Part shown: positions 23,720 to 33,061 of the stretch, in pieces | Layout: each line of letters begins with the position of its first letter | Position numbering within the stretch: position 1 is the stretch's first letter | From: an uncultured delta proteobacterium | GTDB lineage: Bacteria > Bdellovibrionota_C > UBA2361 > OMII01 | Assembly: GCA_903920005.1 (NCBI GenBank) | Contig: CAIXKI010000249.1 | Location: forward strand, 1 to 40,140 | Length of the DNA: 40,140 bases | Direction: 5' to 3' | The notes under the pieces: model-generated | Told to the model about the DNA's origin: nothing | Database searches by the model: none | The model's input: only the letters and a program-made list of their open reading frames with translations | Made by a program: the position numbers and the translations under genes

Positions 23720-26080
23720 ATGCGACGATGGGAGCGACGGGAGCGAGGGAGTTATATTCTTGAAGTGGCTGGTGTCGTTATCGGCGTCGCGGTCTTTATA
23801 GTCGGGGCCTCCGACGTCGTTCGTATCTTCCAAGCTCGTGGCGCTCTGCGAGCCGCTGTTCATGATGGTCTCCGTTGTCTCTATCCGACTGATGCTGGAT
23901 GTGTTGAATCAGCGAGAATCTCACTCTCTCCCCCAACGAAGAGATACAACGTCTGGGTTTGGGGGTCGGGATATCGAATACCTCAAGAGGCATACCGTGT
24001 ATCGGCGCAGTGGCAAACCGAGCCGGTGTATGAAGTACCGGTTGATTCAGGAGAGCTGGTATCGCTCGATCTTGAGCAGGACCCCTTTCAGTACACGACT
24101 CGAGAGGTTCTTTATCCGACTACTGCGCATGTTGGGTACATGGCGCAGACATCGCAGCTTCCTCACGTTAATGGAGGCACGCCCCTTGAGCCATACTTTG
24201 TAGATCCGATTACGCGCGGGAGAGCGATACCGCAGCAAACCCTATCTTTAAGTCGTGTTCAGGGGGTAACGAGTGATGGCACGGCTTATTGGGAGACAGG
24301 GGGATTTCAGGAGCGGTTCAAGATAGGCTCCGTATCTTTTTCGATGAAAGACGCCTGGCCGCTCGCTGCTCGAGATCGCGCGGAGATATCCGCCCTCGCT
24401 CAGCGCGGAGCTCTCTCTCTCCCATGTTTTAGTGGACCTCTCCAACGTTCTACAGCGGGGGCGTCTGTCGCATGGGGAACTGGATCGCTTGTCCAGTGCG
24501 CGTATCGAGGTGATTCCTCCGGGGTATGGAATAATAACGCGCTCTCCGTGCCACTTATGTTTCGAGTTTCGGGGAAGACCCAAGGAACTAATCGGCTTGG
24601 CGAGGGGCGAGTGCTTTTGTCGATGTCGTGGCGCAGTGCCGCTGGTTCGGGGACTCTCCCTCTAGGTGGTCGAGTGGTCAAGAGCGGAGGAAGTGGAAAT
24701 TTCGTCCCGCGCGGCCTTGCGCTGGAGGATGTCCGAGACAACCTTGAACATCAGTACAAAGATTATGGAGAAGAGCTGGCGCTTTACGGAAAGCTCCCTC
24801 TGCTCCCTCAGGATGCGACAGTCACTCTTAGTATCTTCCTGTTGAGTGTCAATAAAAGACCGGTCGCATGGACGGGAGATTCTATTGAGATATTCCATCC
24901 CCGATATCAGTTCAATCATGAGCGATACGACTGTGGATATTCCGCGGACCCTCGAAGGTGTCTCTCGCCGCCACCAGCCCCGGTCGCGCTGATCGATGTT
25001 CCTATCGACGGTGCTCCACAGGTTGTACCGGTAGGTACGCCCGTTTGTTCCCTCACAAAGCGAGGCGAGGCAGAAAAGAACCCTCAGGATCTTCTTGCTC
25101 AGATTGTTCAAAAAATTCGGATAGGGGGATCTTTGGAGCCTCTTCGGTTTATTGAGCCGGCCGCTCTCGACAAAAGGGTGTGCCCGGCGCGTATTACGCG
25201 CTGGCCCTGTGCTCACAATGAACCGGTTCGATATGTAAGAGGGTGTGAAACACCGAATAGTTTTGCTCAAACGATGGAGAGGTGTGCCGTGCCATCTGAA
25301 GAGGTCTCGCGGTCCCGAATCGCGTTAGTTGAAACTCTCAAAAAAGATACGACAGAGCTTCAAAGCTTTAGGGGGTGTTCCGGAGATACGATTCCCGAGT
25401 GCGCAAAAAACAACGCACGCAAAGTAGCTGATCAGATCTGGTACCCTTCCACGGATACTTTGTCGCAGTGTGCTAACTCTGCCCTTCAAAAGGCTCCAGC
25501 CGTCACAATCGGGCCCCTCAATGAGAGTACGTGCGAGGACCGAGCCGCGCACGTCCGTGAGTTATACCGAAGGCGGGAGAAGATTCCCGCCGCAGTGCCT
25601 ATTCATCTTACGCGGGTGCCCGCGCCGACCATGTTTAGCGCCTCGCCTCCCGCGGGCTCATGTACTCGTTTTGAGGGAGCTGAAGGGTCTGGGGAGAGGT
25701 TATTGTGTGGGAGTGCGGTGGGTGCGTTGACCGCGGAGCGGTGTTGCTCAGCTGCTCATGGGTTGTGTCATAGAGAGGAGGTGCCTACCGGTGGAGGCGC
25801 GAGTGCAAGCCAGATGCGGACGATCCTCGACGCGGCTACGCAGCGTGTCGTAGAGGGAATTCAGGCTGGGTATTCCGCCGCTCGCTATGGCGAGGCGTGT
25901 GGGGATGATTCGGCTCATTGCGCTACTGTGGATGCCCAGATCTCTCCCGATTCGATGACTGCAAAGGTGTCTGCCGGCCTAACCATTCCGCTGCGGTTGC
26001 TCAGCCTTGGGAAAGAGAGGGAGACCACCGTACGGTATTCAGCGGAGAGAGCGTTGGAGGGGAGGGTTTTTCACCGTTAA
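23720..26080 (+). CDS. Large TadE-like exported protein, Cys-rich
   Basis: The first 60 residues match the TadE/TadG pattern: a basic start, RGSYILEVAGVVIGVAVF as the membrane helix with its Glu near the start, then an Asp-V-V-R-I-F stretch and ARGALRAAVHDGLRC. The last 50 residues (SAGLTIPLRLLSLGKERE, then SAERALEGR) also look like TadE/TadG ends. In TadE-family proteins this helix anchors a pseudopilin-like protein. Between the ends lie about 650 residues, far more than the usual 150-200, with many cysteines and no recognised domain. Many Cys in an exported protein suggest disulfides. It could be a giant minor pseudopilin or adhesin-like tip. No other tad genes are in the window. The start has a strong AAAGGAGAG site. 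Confidence 0.75.
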   Translation: MRRWERRERGSYILEVAGVVIGVAVFIVGASDVVRIFQARGALRAAVHDGLRCLYPTDAGCVESARISLSPPTKRYNVWVWGSGYRIPQEAYRVSAQWQTEPVYEVPVDSGELVSLDLEQDPFQYTTREVLYPTTAHVGYMAQTSQLPHVNGGTPLEPYFVDPITRGRAIPQQTLSLSRVQGVTSDGTAYWETGGFQERFKIGSVSFSMKDAWPLAARDRAEISALAQRGALSLPCFSGPLQRSTAGASVAWGTGSLVQCAYRGDSSGVWNNNALSVPLMFRVSGKTQGTNRLGEGRVLLSMSWRSAAGSGTLPLGGRVVKSGGSGNFVPRGLALEDVRDNLEHQYKDYGEELALYGKLPLLPQDATVTLSIFLLSVNKRPVAWTGDSIEIFHPRYQFNHERYDCGYSADPRRCLSPPPAPVALIDVPIDGAPQVVPVGTPVCSLTKRGEAEKNPQDLLAQIVQKIRIGGSLEPLRFIEPAALDKRVCPARITRWPCAHNEPVRYVRGCETPNSFAQTMERCAVPSEEVSRSRIALVETLKKDTTELQSFRGCSGDTIPECAKNNARKVADQIWYPSTDTLSQCANSALQKAPAVTIGPLNESTCEDRAAHVRELYRRREKIPAAVPIHLTRVPAPTMFSASPPAGSCTRFEGAEGSGERLLCGSAVGALTAERCCSAAHGLCHREEVPTGGGASASQMRTILDAATQRVVEGIQAGYSAARYGEACGDDSAHCATVDAQISPDSMTAKVSAGLTIPLRLLSLGKERETTVRYSAERALEGRVFHR

Positions 26081-26157
26081 AGTGCGCATTTTTTGCGAGG
26101 GAGCCTACTAAATTCTCTCTTTGCTACGGACGGTATTACGACTAGAACAGTAGTTAT

Positions 26158-26637
26158 ATGAGCAGGTCCGCACCCAAAGTTTGCCCTTCGTCTCTCACTT
26201 TCATAGGCGCGCTTCTTGCGCTCGTGGTGAGTATTCCATTTTTTCATCGTGAAGCCGTTGGTCAAGAGCGTTGTGTTCAGTTCTCTCACGCATCCGCTGA
26301 CTCGGTATTTAGCCAAGCGCTGTCAACGGTTCGAGTGATCACCATGGGCGCTCTCAAAGCAAAGCGAAGTGGCGGATGGAGACCGGATGGATCTTTCGCG
26401 GACCCGTTCTTCGAGCAAGCCGGTAGCTCGTTGCGAGACATTCGAACGCTTCTCAATGATGCGACCGCCTCTCAAAACCAAGTGTCTCGATCGGCATTAC
26501 TTGAGGCTTTCGATAAGATATTTGATGTCACATTTCCTAGAGGTTTGCGTCATCTAGCCCGATTAAAGAGAAGTGAGCGACGGAAGTTCGTCGCTGAAAT
26601 CGAGACCGTCTCATCTACCAACGTGAGTTGCAATTAG
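26158..26637 (+). CDS. Small exported hypothetical protein
   Basis: The 159-residue product has a signal sequence at about residues 13-37 (LTFIGALLALVVSIPFF, then REAVGQ). A mostly helical mature part follows, with a Cys just after the signal and another two residues from the end, which could pair. No family is recognised. It lies 77 bases after the TadE-like gene on the same strand and may share its transcript. Confidence 0.7.
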   Translation: MSRSAPKVCPSSLTFIGALLALVVSIPFFHREAVGQERCVQFSHASADSVFSQALSTVRVITMGALKAKRSGGWRPDGSFADPFFEQAGSSLRDIRTLLNDATASQNQVSRSALLEAFDKIFDVTFPRGLRHLARLKRSERRKFVAEIETVSSTNVSCN

Positions 26638-26707
26638 TTCAAATAGAGGCTCTTTCTAAGAGAGAGAGTTCTTGCGAGCCGCTGATAAGGTGGGGGATAC
26701 TTCTGGA

Positions 26708-27214
26708 ATGAATGCTATCAAAGGCTCCCAGATAACTTTAAAATTCTCACTACTCATAGTTTTTTCTGTCTGGGTTTCTCTTCCCTTGTTATCGTACGCG
26801 GCCCCGCCGCCTGATGAAAAAGCGGCGGAGATAGGGTCTAAAAGTGATCGGTATAGCAAGGTTGTTGATAGCGCCACGGAGGCTTTGATTCATGGGGACG
26901 CAAAGGCTTTTCGATCCTTTCTCAGTCCTGGGACCATTAAGCGAGAGCAGCGAGGGCCCGGTGCTGTTGATACAATCATTAATGATCGCTTCATCCCTTT
27001 CTTTAAAGATTTCAAGAAATTCAGCGCGAATGTAAACACTATTGCGACTCGCGATATCGATGGGAATAGGGGGCTTGCGCTTGCGCGGTCCTTTTATACT
27101 AACGGGGGAAGCGAGCGGTTCTTCGTGATATATGTTTTGGATGAGAACGGGACGCTTACAATTGGCAATCTTCTACTCGATACCACGATGGCGGATATTA
27201 CCCGTGGACGCTAG
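26708..27214 (+). CDS. Small exported hypothetical protein, possibly NTF2-like fold
   Basis: From ATG 26708 the product is 168 residues; a TTG start at 26672 would add 12. A signal peptide covers about residues 8-34 (SLLIVFSVWVSLPLLSYA). The mature part begins with helices (SATEALIHGDAKAFRSFLSPG) and ends in beta strands (RFFVIYVLDENGTLTIGNLLL). This order is compatible with an NTF2-like cone, but the assignment is by eye only. It is the third gene in the run that starts with the TadE-like protein. Confidence 0.7.
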   Translation: MNAIKGSQITLKFSLLIVFSVWVSLPLLSYAAPPPDEKAAEIGSKSDRYSKVVDSATEALIHGDAKAFRSFLSPGTIKREQRGPGAVDTIINDRFIPFFKDFKKFSANVNTIATRDIDGNRGLALARSFYTNGGSERFFVIYVLDENGTLTIGNLLLDTTMADITRGR

Positions 27215-27221
27215 CTCGCAC

Positions 27222-27319
27222 AGTGCATGAAACTACGTCGCGAGAGCGTCGAGAATGCTTATTTTTCGAGCCGAAAGAGCGGCATTTTCGGCGGTCATCG
27301 TGGCAGGGTTTCATGCACT
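27222..27319. repeat. Inverted repeat enclosing a hairpin, between convergent genes
   Basis: AGTGCATGAAAC (27222-27233) and GTTTCATGCACT (27308-27319) are perfect 12-base inverted arms. Inside, GCCGAAA (27270-27276) pairs with TTTCGGC (27286-27292). The element fills the gap between two convergent genes and could be a bidirectional terminator or a REP-like repeat. There is no proper T-run next to the outer stem. Confidence 0.6.
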
Positions 27320-27326
27320 ATGTGGG

Positions 27327-28607
27327 CTAGCAGCACGAATCGATAATGGTAGAAACTGTTTTTTCGGCTTCTACATATACCCGGTGTGGATCGGTTGGGT
27401 TAATCGAGAGCGCGATTTTTTCCGCGGATAGTTTGTCCCCGCGATTCAGGTGTTTGCGTATCATTGCGAACGCGAGGATGGGATTGTTTGGGATTCGCGC
27501 GTGAAATGCCGAGAGGAGCGTCTCTCCAACAGCTGTCTTGGTGAGGCAATCGAAGACAGAGCACGCGCCGATGAGGTATGAGGTTTGGGTTGGAGTAATC
27601 GGAGCGCCCGCCGTTAATCCAGCCTCGGCCGCTATCAAGGCGTATGATGCCGCATGAGGGCAAGCTACGCCGTTGGACTTTCGATTTATCTTGTTTGCCG
27701 CAACGTTATTCATCATCGCGATGTAGTGCCGGTCGCGATGTGGACGCCGTTTTTTAAGGCTCAAGCAGAGGGTTTCGATGGTTTTTGCTCTGTGACTAGC
27801 CGTATGGTTGTTGAGAACCATGTCGCGACCAGCTCGAGCGATCTCCCGCATGCGATCGGGATTCCGGAGTAGGTGTTGTACCTTTGATGCCGCTTCTTCG
27901 ACATCGTCTGGAGTATAGGTTACAAGATGAGTCCCTTCATCAAAGAGATCGAAGAGCCCGTTTGGGGTCCTCTCTGTAAGGAGAAGGGGCCCGCACATCA
28001 TAGCTTCAAATATTCGAAAGTTGAGATCCCCTTTGACCGTTTGGTTTACAACGATATCCGCGTAGGGAAAGATCTCCCAATAGTCACCGTGGGCGATGTG
28101 AATCGGGATCTTGTTTTGAAGTGCCTCGAAGAACGCCACGCGCCTCGGATTGAGCTGAGGGTTCAAGTTCCCGACGAATGTCGCTGGAAATCGTTTTTCA
28201 CTTTGAGCCTCGACAAATCTCGGCGCCCACAAAGGGAACCAGCTTGAGGGAGTGTCGCTCTCTCGGAAGACTGGGAGGTAGTCCTTCTGAGCAACGAGGA
28301 CATAGTCGAATAGTGGCGCGATAAATGAATGAATGTTGTGGTGATGGTGGGTATCAACCGAGTAGAAGATGGTTGGGATCTCGCACGTGTCGAACCCCGA
28401 CATTAACAGAACCGGCATACTGTTGTCGTGCCAGATGAGAGCGTCTGGTCGAGGTCCTCCGATGTTGGCTAGGACATCGGCTATGTTGTTCATGTAACGG
28501 GGGATCTGGAATTCAAGGTGATGCTCAAAGCCGCACGTAATGACCTCGTGCCCCAATGATCGGAGCTCGGCAGCAAACCAGTCTTGATTGAAGATAACGA
28601 TCTTCAC
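27327..28607 (-). CDS. CgeB-family glycosyltransferase
   Basis: From GTG 28607 the product is 426 residues and begins VKIVIFNQDW; an ATG-equivalent start 23 codons upstream has a less natural sequence. The layout is that of CgeB-type GT-B enzymes. An N-terminal Rossmann-like half contains ALIWHDNSMPVLL and the His-rich SVDTHHHHNIH. A C-terminal half has ATFVGNLNPQLNPRRVAFF and the donor-site segment LNFRIFEAMMCGPLLLTER. About 110 extra residues at the C-terminus, after the GT domain, have no recognised fold. The product is probably cytoplasmic and adds a sugar to an unknown acceptor. Confidence 0.8.
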   Translation of the reverse strand: MKIVIFNQDWFAAELRSLGHEVITCGFEHHLEFQIPRYMNNIADVLANIGGPRPDALIWHDNSMPVLLMSGFDTCEIPTIFYSVDTHHHHNIHSFIAPLFDYVLVAQKDYLPVFRESDTPSSWFPLWAPRFVEAQSEKRFPATFVGNLNPQLNPRRVAFFEALQNKIPIHIAHGDYWEIFPYADIVVNQTVKGDLNFRIFEAMMCGPLLLTERTPNGLFDLFDEGTHLVTYTPDDVEEAASKVQHLLRNPDRMREIARAGRDMVLNNHTASHRAKTIETLCLSLKKRRPHRDRHYIAMMNNVAANKINRKSNGVACPHAASYALIAAEAGLTAGAPITPTQTSYLIGACSVFDCLTKTAVGETLLSAFHARIPNNPILAFAMIRKHLNRGDKLSAEKIALSINPTDPHRVYVEAEKTVSTIIDSCC

Positions 28608-28780
28608 GAGGATTTCTGTCCGTTTAGGCGGTTCGGATCGCGCGTAGAGGGGCACCCTCAGTGCACGCAGCACCACTGTAGATACGACAACTCAAGGGGT
28701 TAGGATGAGTTTCTGGCTTGAATGGTTGCTACTTGGCGAGCAAGAGTCGATAACCTACTGATTTATCCGATCAATGCACC

Positions 28781-29665
28781 TTAGGCAGCGACCTGATTAT
28801 CAAGCGCCTCTTGGTAGATTCGAGCAGGGGGCTCTCGAAGGTCCCATACGAGACCGAGCCACGAGAGGGCCTTTAATGTGTAGTGTGAGATGTCGATCTC
28901 CCACCAGTAGAAGCCTTGCCGCTCGGATCCAGGATATCGGTGGTGGTTGTTATGCCATCCCTCGCCGAGCGTAATGAGCGCGAGCATAAGACTGTTCTTG
29001 CTATCATCTCCGGTCTTGAATCGAGCCTTGCCTACGATGTGCGCCATCGAGTTGATGCAGAAAGTTCCGTGATAGAGGAGGGTTGTGCTGATGCAGAAGC
29101 CCCATGTGAACATCTGAAGAGGTCCAGTACCGAGAGCTGGAAAGCTGGCTTCGAGATAATAGCCCAATCCCGTGAGAGCAACGCCGAGGAGAACGGGAGG
29201 GACGATGTGATGTTTGTCGAGAAGGCGAAGCTCCGGGAACTTCACGAGATCCTTTACGTTTTCCCAACGAGTTTCAACGAATTGAGTGCTAAGTACCCAT
29301 CCCACGTGTGCCCACCAAAGGCCGTAAATTCGTGGAGGATGCACATCTTCTTCGGTGTCCGAGAATTGGTGGTGGTGGCGGTGATGAGATGCCCACCAGA
29401 TCGGCCCTTTCTGAGCAGATGTCGCTCCGATGAATGCCAAAACGAACTGGAACCAACGACTGGTCTTGTAGCTTCGGTGCGAGAAGTACCGGTGATAGAC
29501 ACCCGTGATGCCGAACATACGTACCACATAGAGAGCCATGCACACGGCAAAAGCGGTCCAACTAAAGCCGGCCCAGAATACTAGGAGGCATCCGAGGTGA
29601 ATAGCCCAGAAGGCGCCCTGCTTTATCAGGTTAACTGGGTGAAGTGGATTGCCGCTTGTGCTCAT
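28781..29665 (-). CDS. Membrane fatty acyl desaturase (delta-9 type)
   Basis: The enzyme inserts a double bond in fatty acyl chains using a di-iron centre. The 294-residue protein has the three histidine boxes: HRYFSH (58-63), HRHHH (95-99) and HNNHH (238-242). The extra conserved His at about 209 (NSMAH) is also present. Four or so hydrophobic helices flank the boxes. The pattern fits the acyl-CoA/acyl-lipid delta-9 desaturases. No electron-donor domain is fused, so a separate ferredoxin or cytochrome b5 is needed. Confidence 0.93.
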   Translation of the reverse strand: MSTSGNPLHPVNLIKQGAFWAIHLGCLLVFWAGFSWTAFAVCMALYVVRMFGITGVYHRYFSHRSYKTSRWFQFVLAFIGATSAQKGPIWWASHHRHHHQFSDTEEDVHPPRIYGLWWAHVGWVLSTQFVETRWENVKDLVKFPELRLLDKHHIVPPVLLGVALTGLGYYLEASFPALGTGPLQMFTWGFCISTTLLYHGTFCINSMAHIVGKARFKTGDDSKNSLMLALITLGEGWHNNHHRYPGSERQGFYWWEIDISHYTLKALSWLGLVWDLREPPARIYQEALDNQVAA

Positions 29666-29819
29666 GTGTGGTGTCTCTCTTCGAACTGAAACGTAGCGCC
29701 GCAGGTGAGATACTCAAACGCCGCGCCAGGAGTCGTAATAGTAGTTTAATTGGGCGGGCAAGCAAAGGGGATAGACCGAACCGATTGATATAATTAACTA
29801 ACGTGCCTTGGTTGAATCC

Positions 29820-30281
29820 TTAGGAAAGGCAGTTTTTACACAATCCAAAGAATTCCAAGACGTGTGAAGTGACTTTGAACTTGTGACTCTTGTTGATGCG
29901 ACTTTCTAGAGCGTCGAGGTCGTGGTGGGGAACCTCAACACACTGAATCTCCTTACACCCTTCACATACGAGGTGATGATGGTGGTGATCTGATTCGTGT
30001 AGCTCGTAGCGCTTCATGCCGTCGAGGATGTCGATCTCCGTCACTATAGAATTCTTTACGAGGAATTCGAGCTCTCGATAAATAGTGGTCTTGTTCACTG
30101 TTGGATGCTCTTGCGCAATCGTAGCAAGCAATTGCTGAGCAGACTGCGGCTGGGTTGTTGCCACGAAGATTTCTAACATCGCCTGTCGAATTTTCGTGAT
30201 TCGAAATCCTTGAGCCCTGAGTGTCTCAACAAGGTCTTGAGAGGATGTGTGCTTGTGAGAGTTATTGTGAGCGGTGCCCAT
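29820..30281 (-). CDS. Fur-family metal-responsive regulator
   Basis: The 153-residue protein has the winged-helix DNA-binding domain (about 15-90, with LRAQGFRITKIRQAML and TVNKTTIYRELEFL). The dimerisation domain has the metal-binding HHHHHLVCEGC stretch (about 99-109) and a second CxxC (148-151). Both Cys pairs of the structural zinc site are present. The sequence does not settle whether it senses iron, zinc or manganese. It starts 3 bases after the upstream membrane protein gene, so it probably regulates that transporter-like protein. An N-terminal His-containing tail (residues 5-11) is a small oddity. Confidence 0.93.
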   Translation of the reverse strand: MGTAHNNSHKHTSSQDLVETLRAQGFRITKIRQAMLEIFVATTQPQSAQQLLATIAQEHPTVNKTTIYRELEFLVKNSIVTEIDILDGMKRYELHESDHHHHHLVCEGCKEIQCVEVPHHDLDALESRINKSHKFKVTSHVLEFFGLCKNCLS

Positions 30282-30284
30282 GCG

Positions 30285-31028
30285 TTAAGCCCCCTGACGC
30301 TTTCCTATCTTTGTAACCAAAATTGGGGCACTCCGTGAGTGCATCCAAATTCCAGCTGCTCCTGAAGCGAGAATCGAGAGCGCGATGAAAGCCCACTCAA
30401 GTGTCACGGAGACTTCGAGCATGTGCTCCATAAGGTGGAGCATGGCGTAGCAGGAAATTGCCGTGAGTGTTGCGGTGACAATCCCAGGAAGCGCATCAAG
30501 TTTTTGGAGGATAAGGGCTCTCCGGGATTCCCCAACAAGGACAACAAGGGTGATAAGAGCTCCAAGGATGCAAGAGCTTCCAAGAAGAACCCCGGCCAGC
30601 GCAGTCCTATCTTCGATACCTGTGAGCTGTTGCACGATCGCTCCTGCGGCAAGGGAGTGCAGAGAAAGCGCGGCAGCGCTTGATACGATCTGCCACGAGC
30701 CAAGGCTCGGCGTGTTGTGGTGTTCGCAGCTGCAGTCGCCTTGCGCGCCGTGATGAAGACGGTGGTGAACGAAATGTTTGAGTAGCACGAGGGCGCCGAT
30801 AAAGACGATTATTTCGCCCAGGGTTTCTGAATAGTGCGCGAGTTGCGATGTAAGGGCGATGCCGATTAAAGCGTACAGTGCATGAAAGAATGCAAAGGAG
30901 GCGCCGCATACGTACGGGTTCCCACCGGCGGTCGCCACAAGGGCTATTGCTATGAGAATGCAGCCATCCCCCGCCAGGATGAGCGGATATACGAGCATGC
31001 TGATAAGGAGCGAAAGGGTCGGCGACAT
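30285..31028 (-). CDS. Polytopic membrane protein, probable metal transporter
   Basis: The 247-residue protein has about six membrane helices. It opens with a helix containing a conserved-looking acid (LAGDGCILIAIALVA) and has a cytoplasmic or periplasmic loop rich in His and Cys (HHRLHHGAQGDCSCEHH, about 88-104). Layout and the early Asp recall the LysE/MntP-type cation exporters, but I cannot place it firmly in a family. Linkage to a Fur-family regulator with a 3-base gap, plus the His/Cys loop, make metal transport the best guess. Confidence 0.65.
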   Translation of the reverse strand: MSPTLSLLISMLVYPLILAGDGCILIAIALVATAGGNPYVCGASFAFFHALYALIGIALTSQLAHYSETLGEIIVFIGALVLLKHFVHHRLHHGAQGDCSCEHHNTPSLGSWQIVSSAAALSLHSLAAGAIVQQLTGIEDRTALAGVLLGSSCILGALITLVVLVGESRRALILQKLDALPGIVTATLTAISCYAMLHLMEHMLEVSVTLEWAFIALSILASGAAGIWMHSRSAPILVTKIGKRQGA

Positions 31029-31083
31029 ATCAGGCGAGTGTAATCGTTTGAAGGGGCCTTTTGCAAATCAGTCGCAAGAAGGA

Positions 31084-32637
31084 TTAGCCAGCCGCTACGG
31101 AGCCTGATCCGGAAGACTTAGTAAGTTCAATAAGTTCCGCGAGCATCTCTCGATTCGTGATAATTCGAGGCACTTTGTTTTGTCCGCCCAGTTTGCCTCG
31201 ACTTTTCATCCAGTTTGCGAAGAAACCGGCCGGAACAGGAATTACCTTGGGGCCCTGGAGGCCGAAGCCTCCGGAGCGGTGAGCTTCATAATCCTCGTTA
31301 CGAACGCACAGGCGCTTATCAAGGGACGTTTCAAAACGAGCTAATAGCTCTCCGGCCGGGAGTTGGTCGGCAAATTCGATGATGTAGACATGTCCGCCTA
31401 GCTCCCCGGCGCGCTCCGGGAACACGGGCCCTACGGTGAAGTCCGACAGCTCCGTTCGGATCTCTTGAGCCGCGGTGGATACGCCGTCTTCAATCTCCTC
31501 GGCGATAAGGTGCTCTCCAAACGCGGAGAGGTAGTAGGAGGTTCGGCCTGACACGAGAATTCGCGGAGTCTGGATGTCTACGAAACGCACCGTGTCACCG
31601 ATGACATAAGACCAAAGTCCTGCGCACGTGGTCATTATCACGGCATAGTTTACATCTGGCTGAACATTACCAATCCAGTGGCGAGTTGGCTGTGCGCTTT
31701 CAAGCTCTTCAAGGGGCACGAATTCGTAGAAGATTCCATGGTCAAGGTTCATGCGAAGTCCGTCGCCGTATCCACGATCCGCGACAGCGATAAAGCCCTC
31801 GCTTGCTGGGTATACTTCGCGAAGCTCCGCGGAGCTTCCCTCTAGTAGCTCTCTGAATCGGTTCACGTATGGCGCGAAGTTGACCCCTCCGTGAACGATC
31901 ATCTCAAGGTTCGGATATATTTTCTCGAGTTTTCCTTCGGACTCGGGACGAAGAGACGCAAGCTTGTCGAAGAATATCATCATCCATGCGGGAACGCCGG
32001 ATATCATACGAATGTCTTCCGCAAGCGAAAGCTCGGCCAGGGTGTCTACTTTTTCTTCCCAGTTCTTTAGCAGCGCGAGATGCGCTGGTGGAAAATATCG
32101 CGCGCGTGCCCACCAGGGTAGCGTTTTGACGGCTATGCCGCTCAAGTCCCCAAAGAAGATGTCGGGAGCAGGAGATGTGAGGTCGGTGCTTCCCCCAAGC
32201 ATGAAGCTCTTGCCCCCCATGAGGCGAGAGAGGGGGCGATTCGTTACGTGGTGAATGAGGAGATCGAGACCGGCTTTCGTATTTGAGCGGAGCATCTCTG
32301 GCGAGCATGGAATGTACTTGGTCGTACCTGACGATGTTCCTGAACTTACGGGAAAGTAGGGGATCTTTCCGGGCCATGTGCAGTTGTCGAGTGTTGGAAA
32401 CTTCTCTTTCCAGAAGTCGTTCCAAAAGTTCTCATATTTCCGAAGAGGAACGCGCTTCTGATATTCCTCAACGCTTGAGATGGAGGAGAAGCCGTGCATC
32501 TTTCCAAACGTGGTGTTTTCGGCTGTTCTAATAAGCTCTAAGAGCTGCTTCTTCTGAGTTTTGGCCGGATTTAGAGCAGCTAGTTGTTGAGTACGCCATC
32601 GAGCGTAGAGCCTAAGGAACGGGGTAGCATCGAACAT
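31084..32637 (-). CDS. GH3-family acyl-acid amido synthetase-like protein
   Basis: The 517-residue protein matches the GH3 family, adenylate-forming enzymes best known from plants, where they conjugate jasmonate or auxin to amino acids. It shows the ATP-binding segment SSGTTSGTTKYIPCS near residues 97-111, the MISGVPAWMMIFF stretch and the acid-rich YPASEGFIAV motif. The C-terminal domain includes RILVSGRTSYYLSAFGEHL and ends with the lysine-bearing RGKLGGQNKVPR segment. Bacterial members are found in scattered lineages and their substrates are mostly unknown. It follows the small gene 32658-32915 by 20 bases. Confidence 0.9.
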   Translation of the reverse strand: MFDATPFLRLYARWRTQQLAALNPAKTQKKQLLELIRTAENTTFGKMHGFSSISSVEEYQKRVPLRKYENFWNDFWKEKFPTLDNCTWPGKIPYFPVSSGTSSGTTKYIPCSPEMLRSNTKAGLDLLIHHVTNRPLSRLMGGKSFMLGGSTDLTSPAPDIFFGDLSGIAVKTLPWWARARYFPPAHLALLKNWEEKVDTLAELSLAEDIRMISGVPAWMMIFFDKLASLRPESEGKLEKIYPNLEMIVHGGVNFAPYVNRFRELLEGSSAELREVYPASEGFIAVADRGYGDGLRMNLDHGIFYEFVPLEELESAQPTRHWIGNVQPDVNYAVIMTTCAGLWSYVIGDTVRFVDIQTPRILVSGRTSYYLSAFGEHLIAEEIEDGVSTAAQEIRTELSDFTVGPVFPERAGELGGHVYIIEFADQLPAGELLARFETSLDKRLCVRNEDYEAHRSGGFGLQGPKVIPVPAGFFANWMKSRGKLGGQNKVPRIITNREMLAELIELTKSSGSGSVAAG

Positions 32638-32657
32638 GAAATTTCCGAACTAGATAT

Positions 32658-32915
32658 TTAGAAGCCGGGTGCGACACCAGATGCACGTTGCTCGGCGAGT
32701 ACTGCGGGAAACGAGGGGCCTACAAAAAGGACAACGGCACCATCGATTCTGCCTGAGCGAGCGATCATCTTGAGTAGCTCTCGTCTGTTTGGGCTATGAT
32801 TGCGGACGATGCCCGCGTTGGGATGGAGTTTCTCTGGCTTCCAGGAGTAGCGAACGAGTTCAACCCACTCGCCATCAAACGCTTCACGAATACGGTTCCA
32901 CGGGACCTGTGCCAT
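32658..32915 (-). CDS. Small hypothetical protein upstream of the GH3 gene
   Basis: From ATG 32915 the product is 85 residues; GGGAG lies 3 bases upstream, which favours it over GTG 32927. It is soluble, basic at the N-terminus (WNRIREAFDGEWVELVRYSW) and has a short hydrophobic strand (GAVVLFVGPSF). No family is recognised. Tight spacing to the GH3 gene suggests a shared transcript. Confidence 0.65.
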   Translation of the reverse strand: MAQVPWNRIREAFDGEWVELVRYSWKPEKLHPNAGIVRNHSPNRRELLKMIARSGRIDGAVVLFVGPSFPAVLAEQRASGVAPGF

Positions 32916-33061
32916 ACGCTCCCTCACGAAAAACTACAGGCATAAATGTACAGGGATTCCGATTCTTTGGGAAGTTTTATGTCCGAACGTCTCAGAAGAG
33001 GAGGTGTTTGAGACGGTATTCTCCGGGTTTTCATAGTCATGGAAGGGGCCTTTAGTGTACT

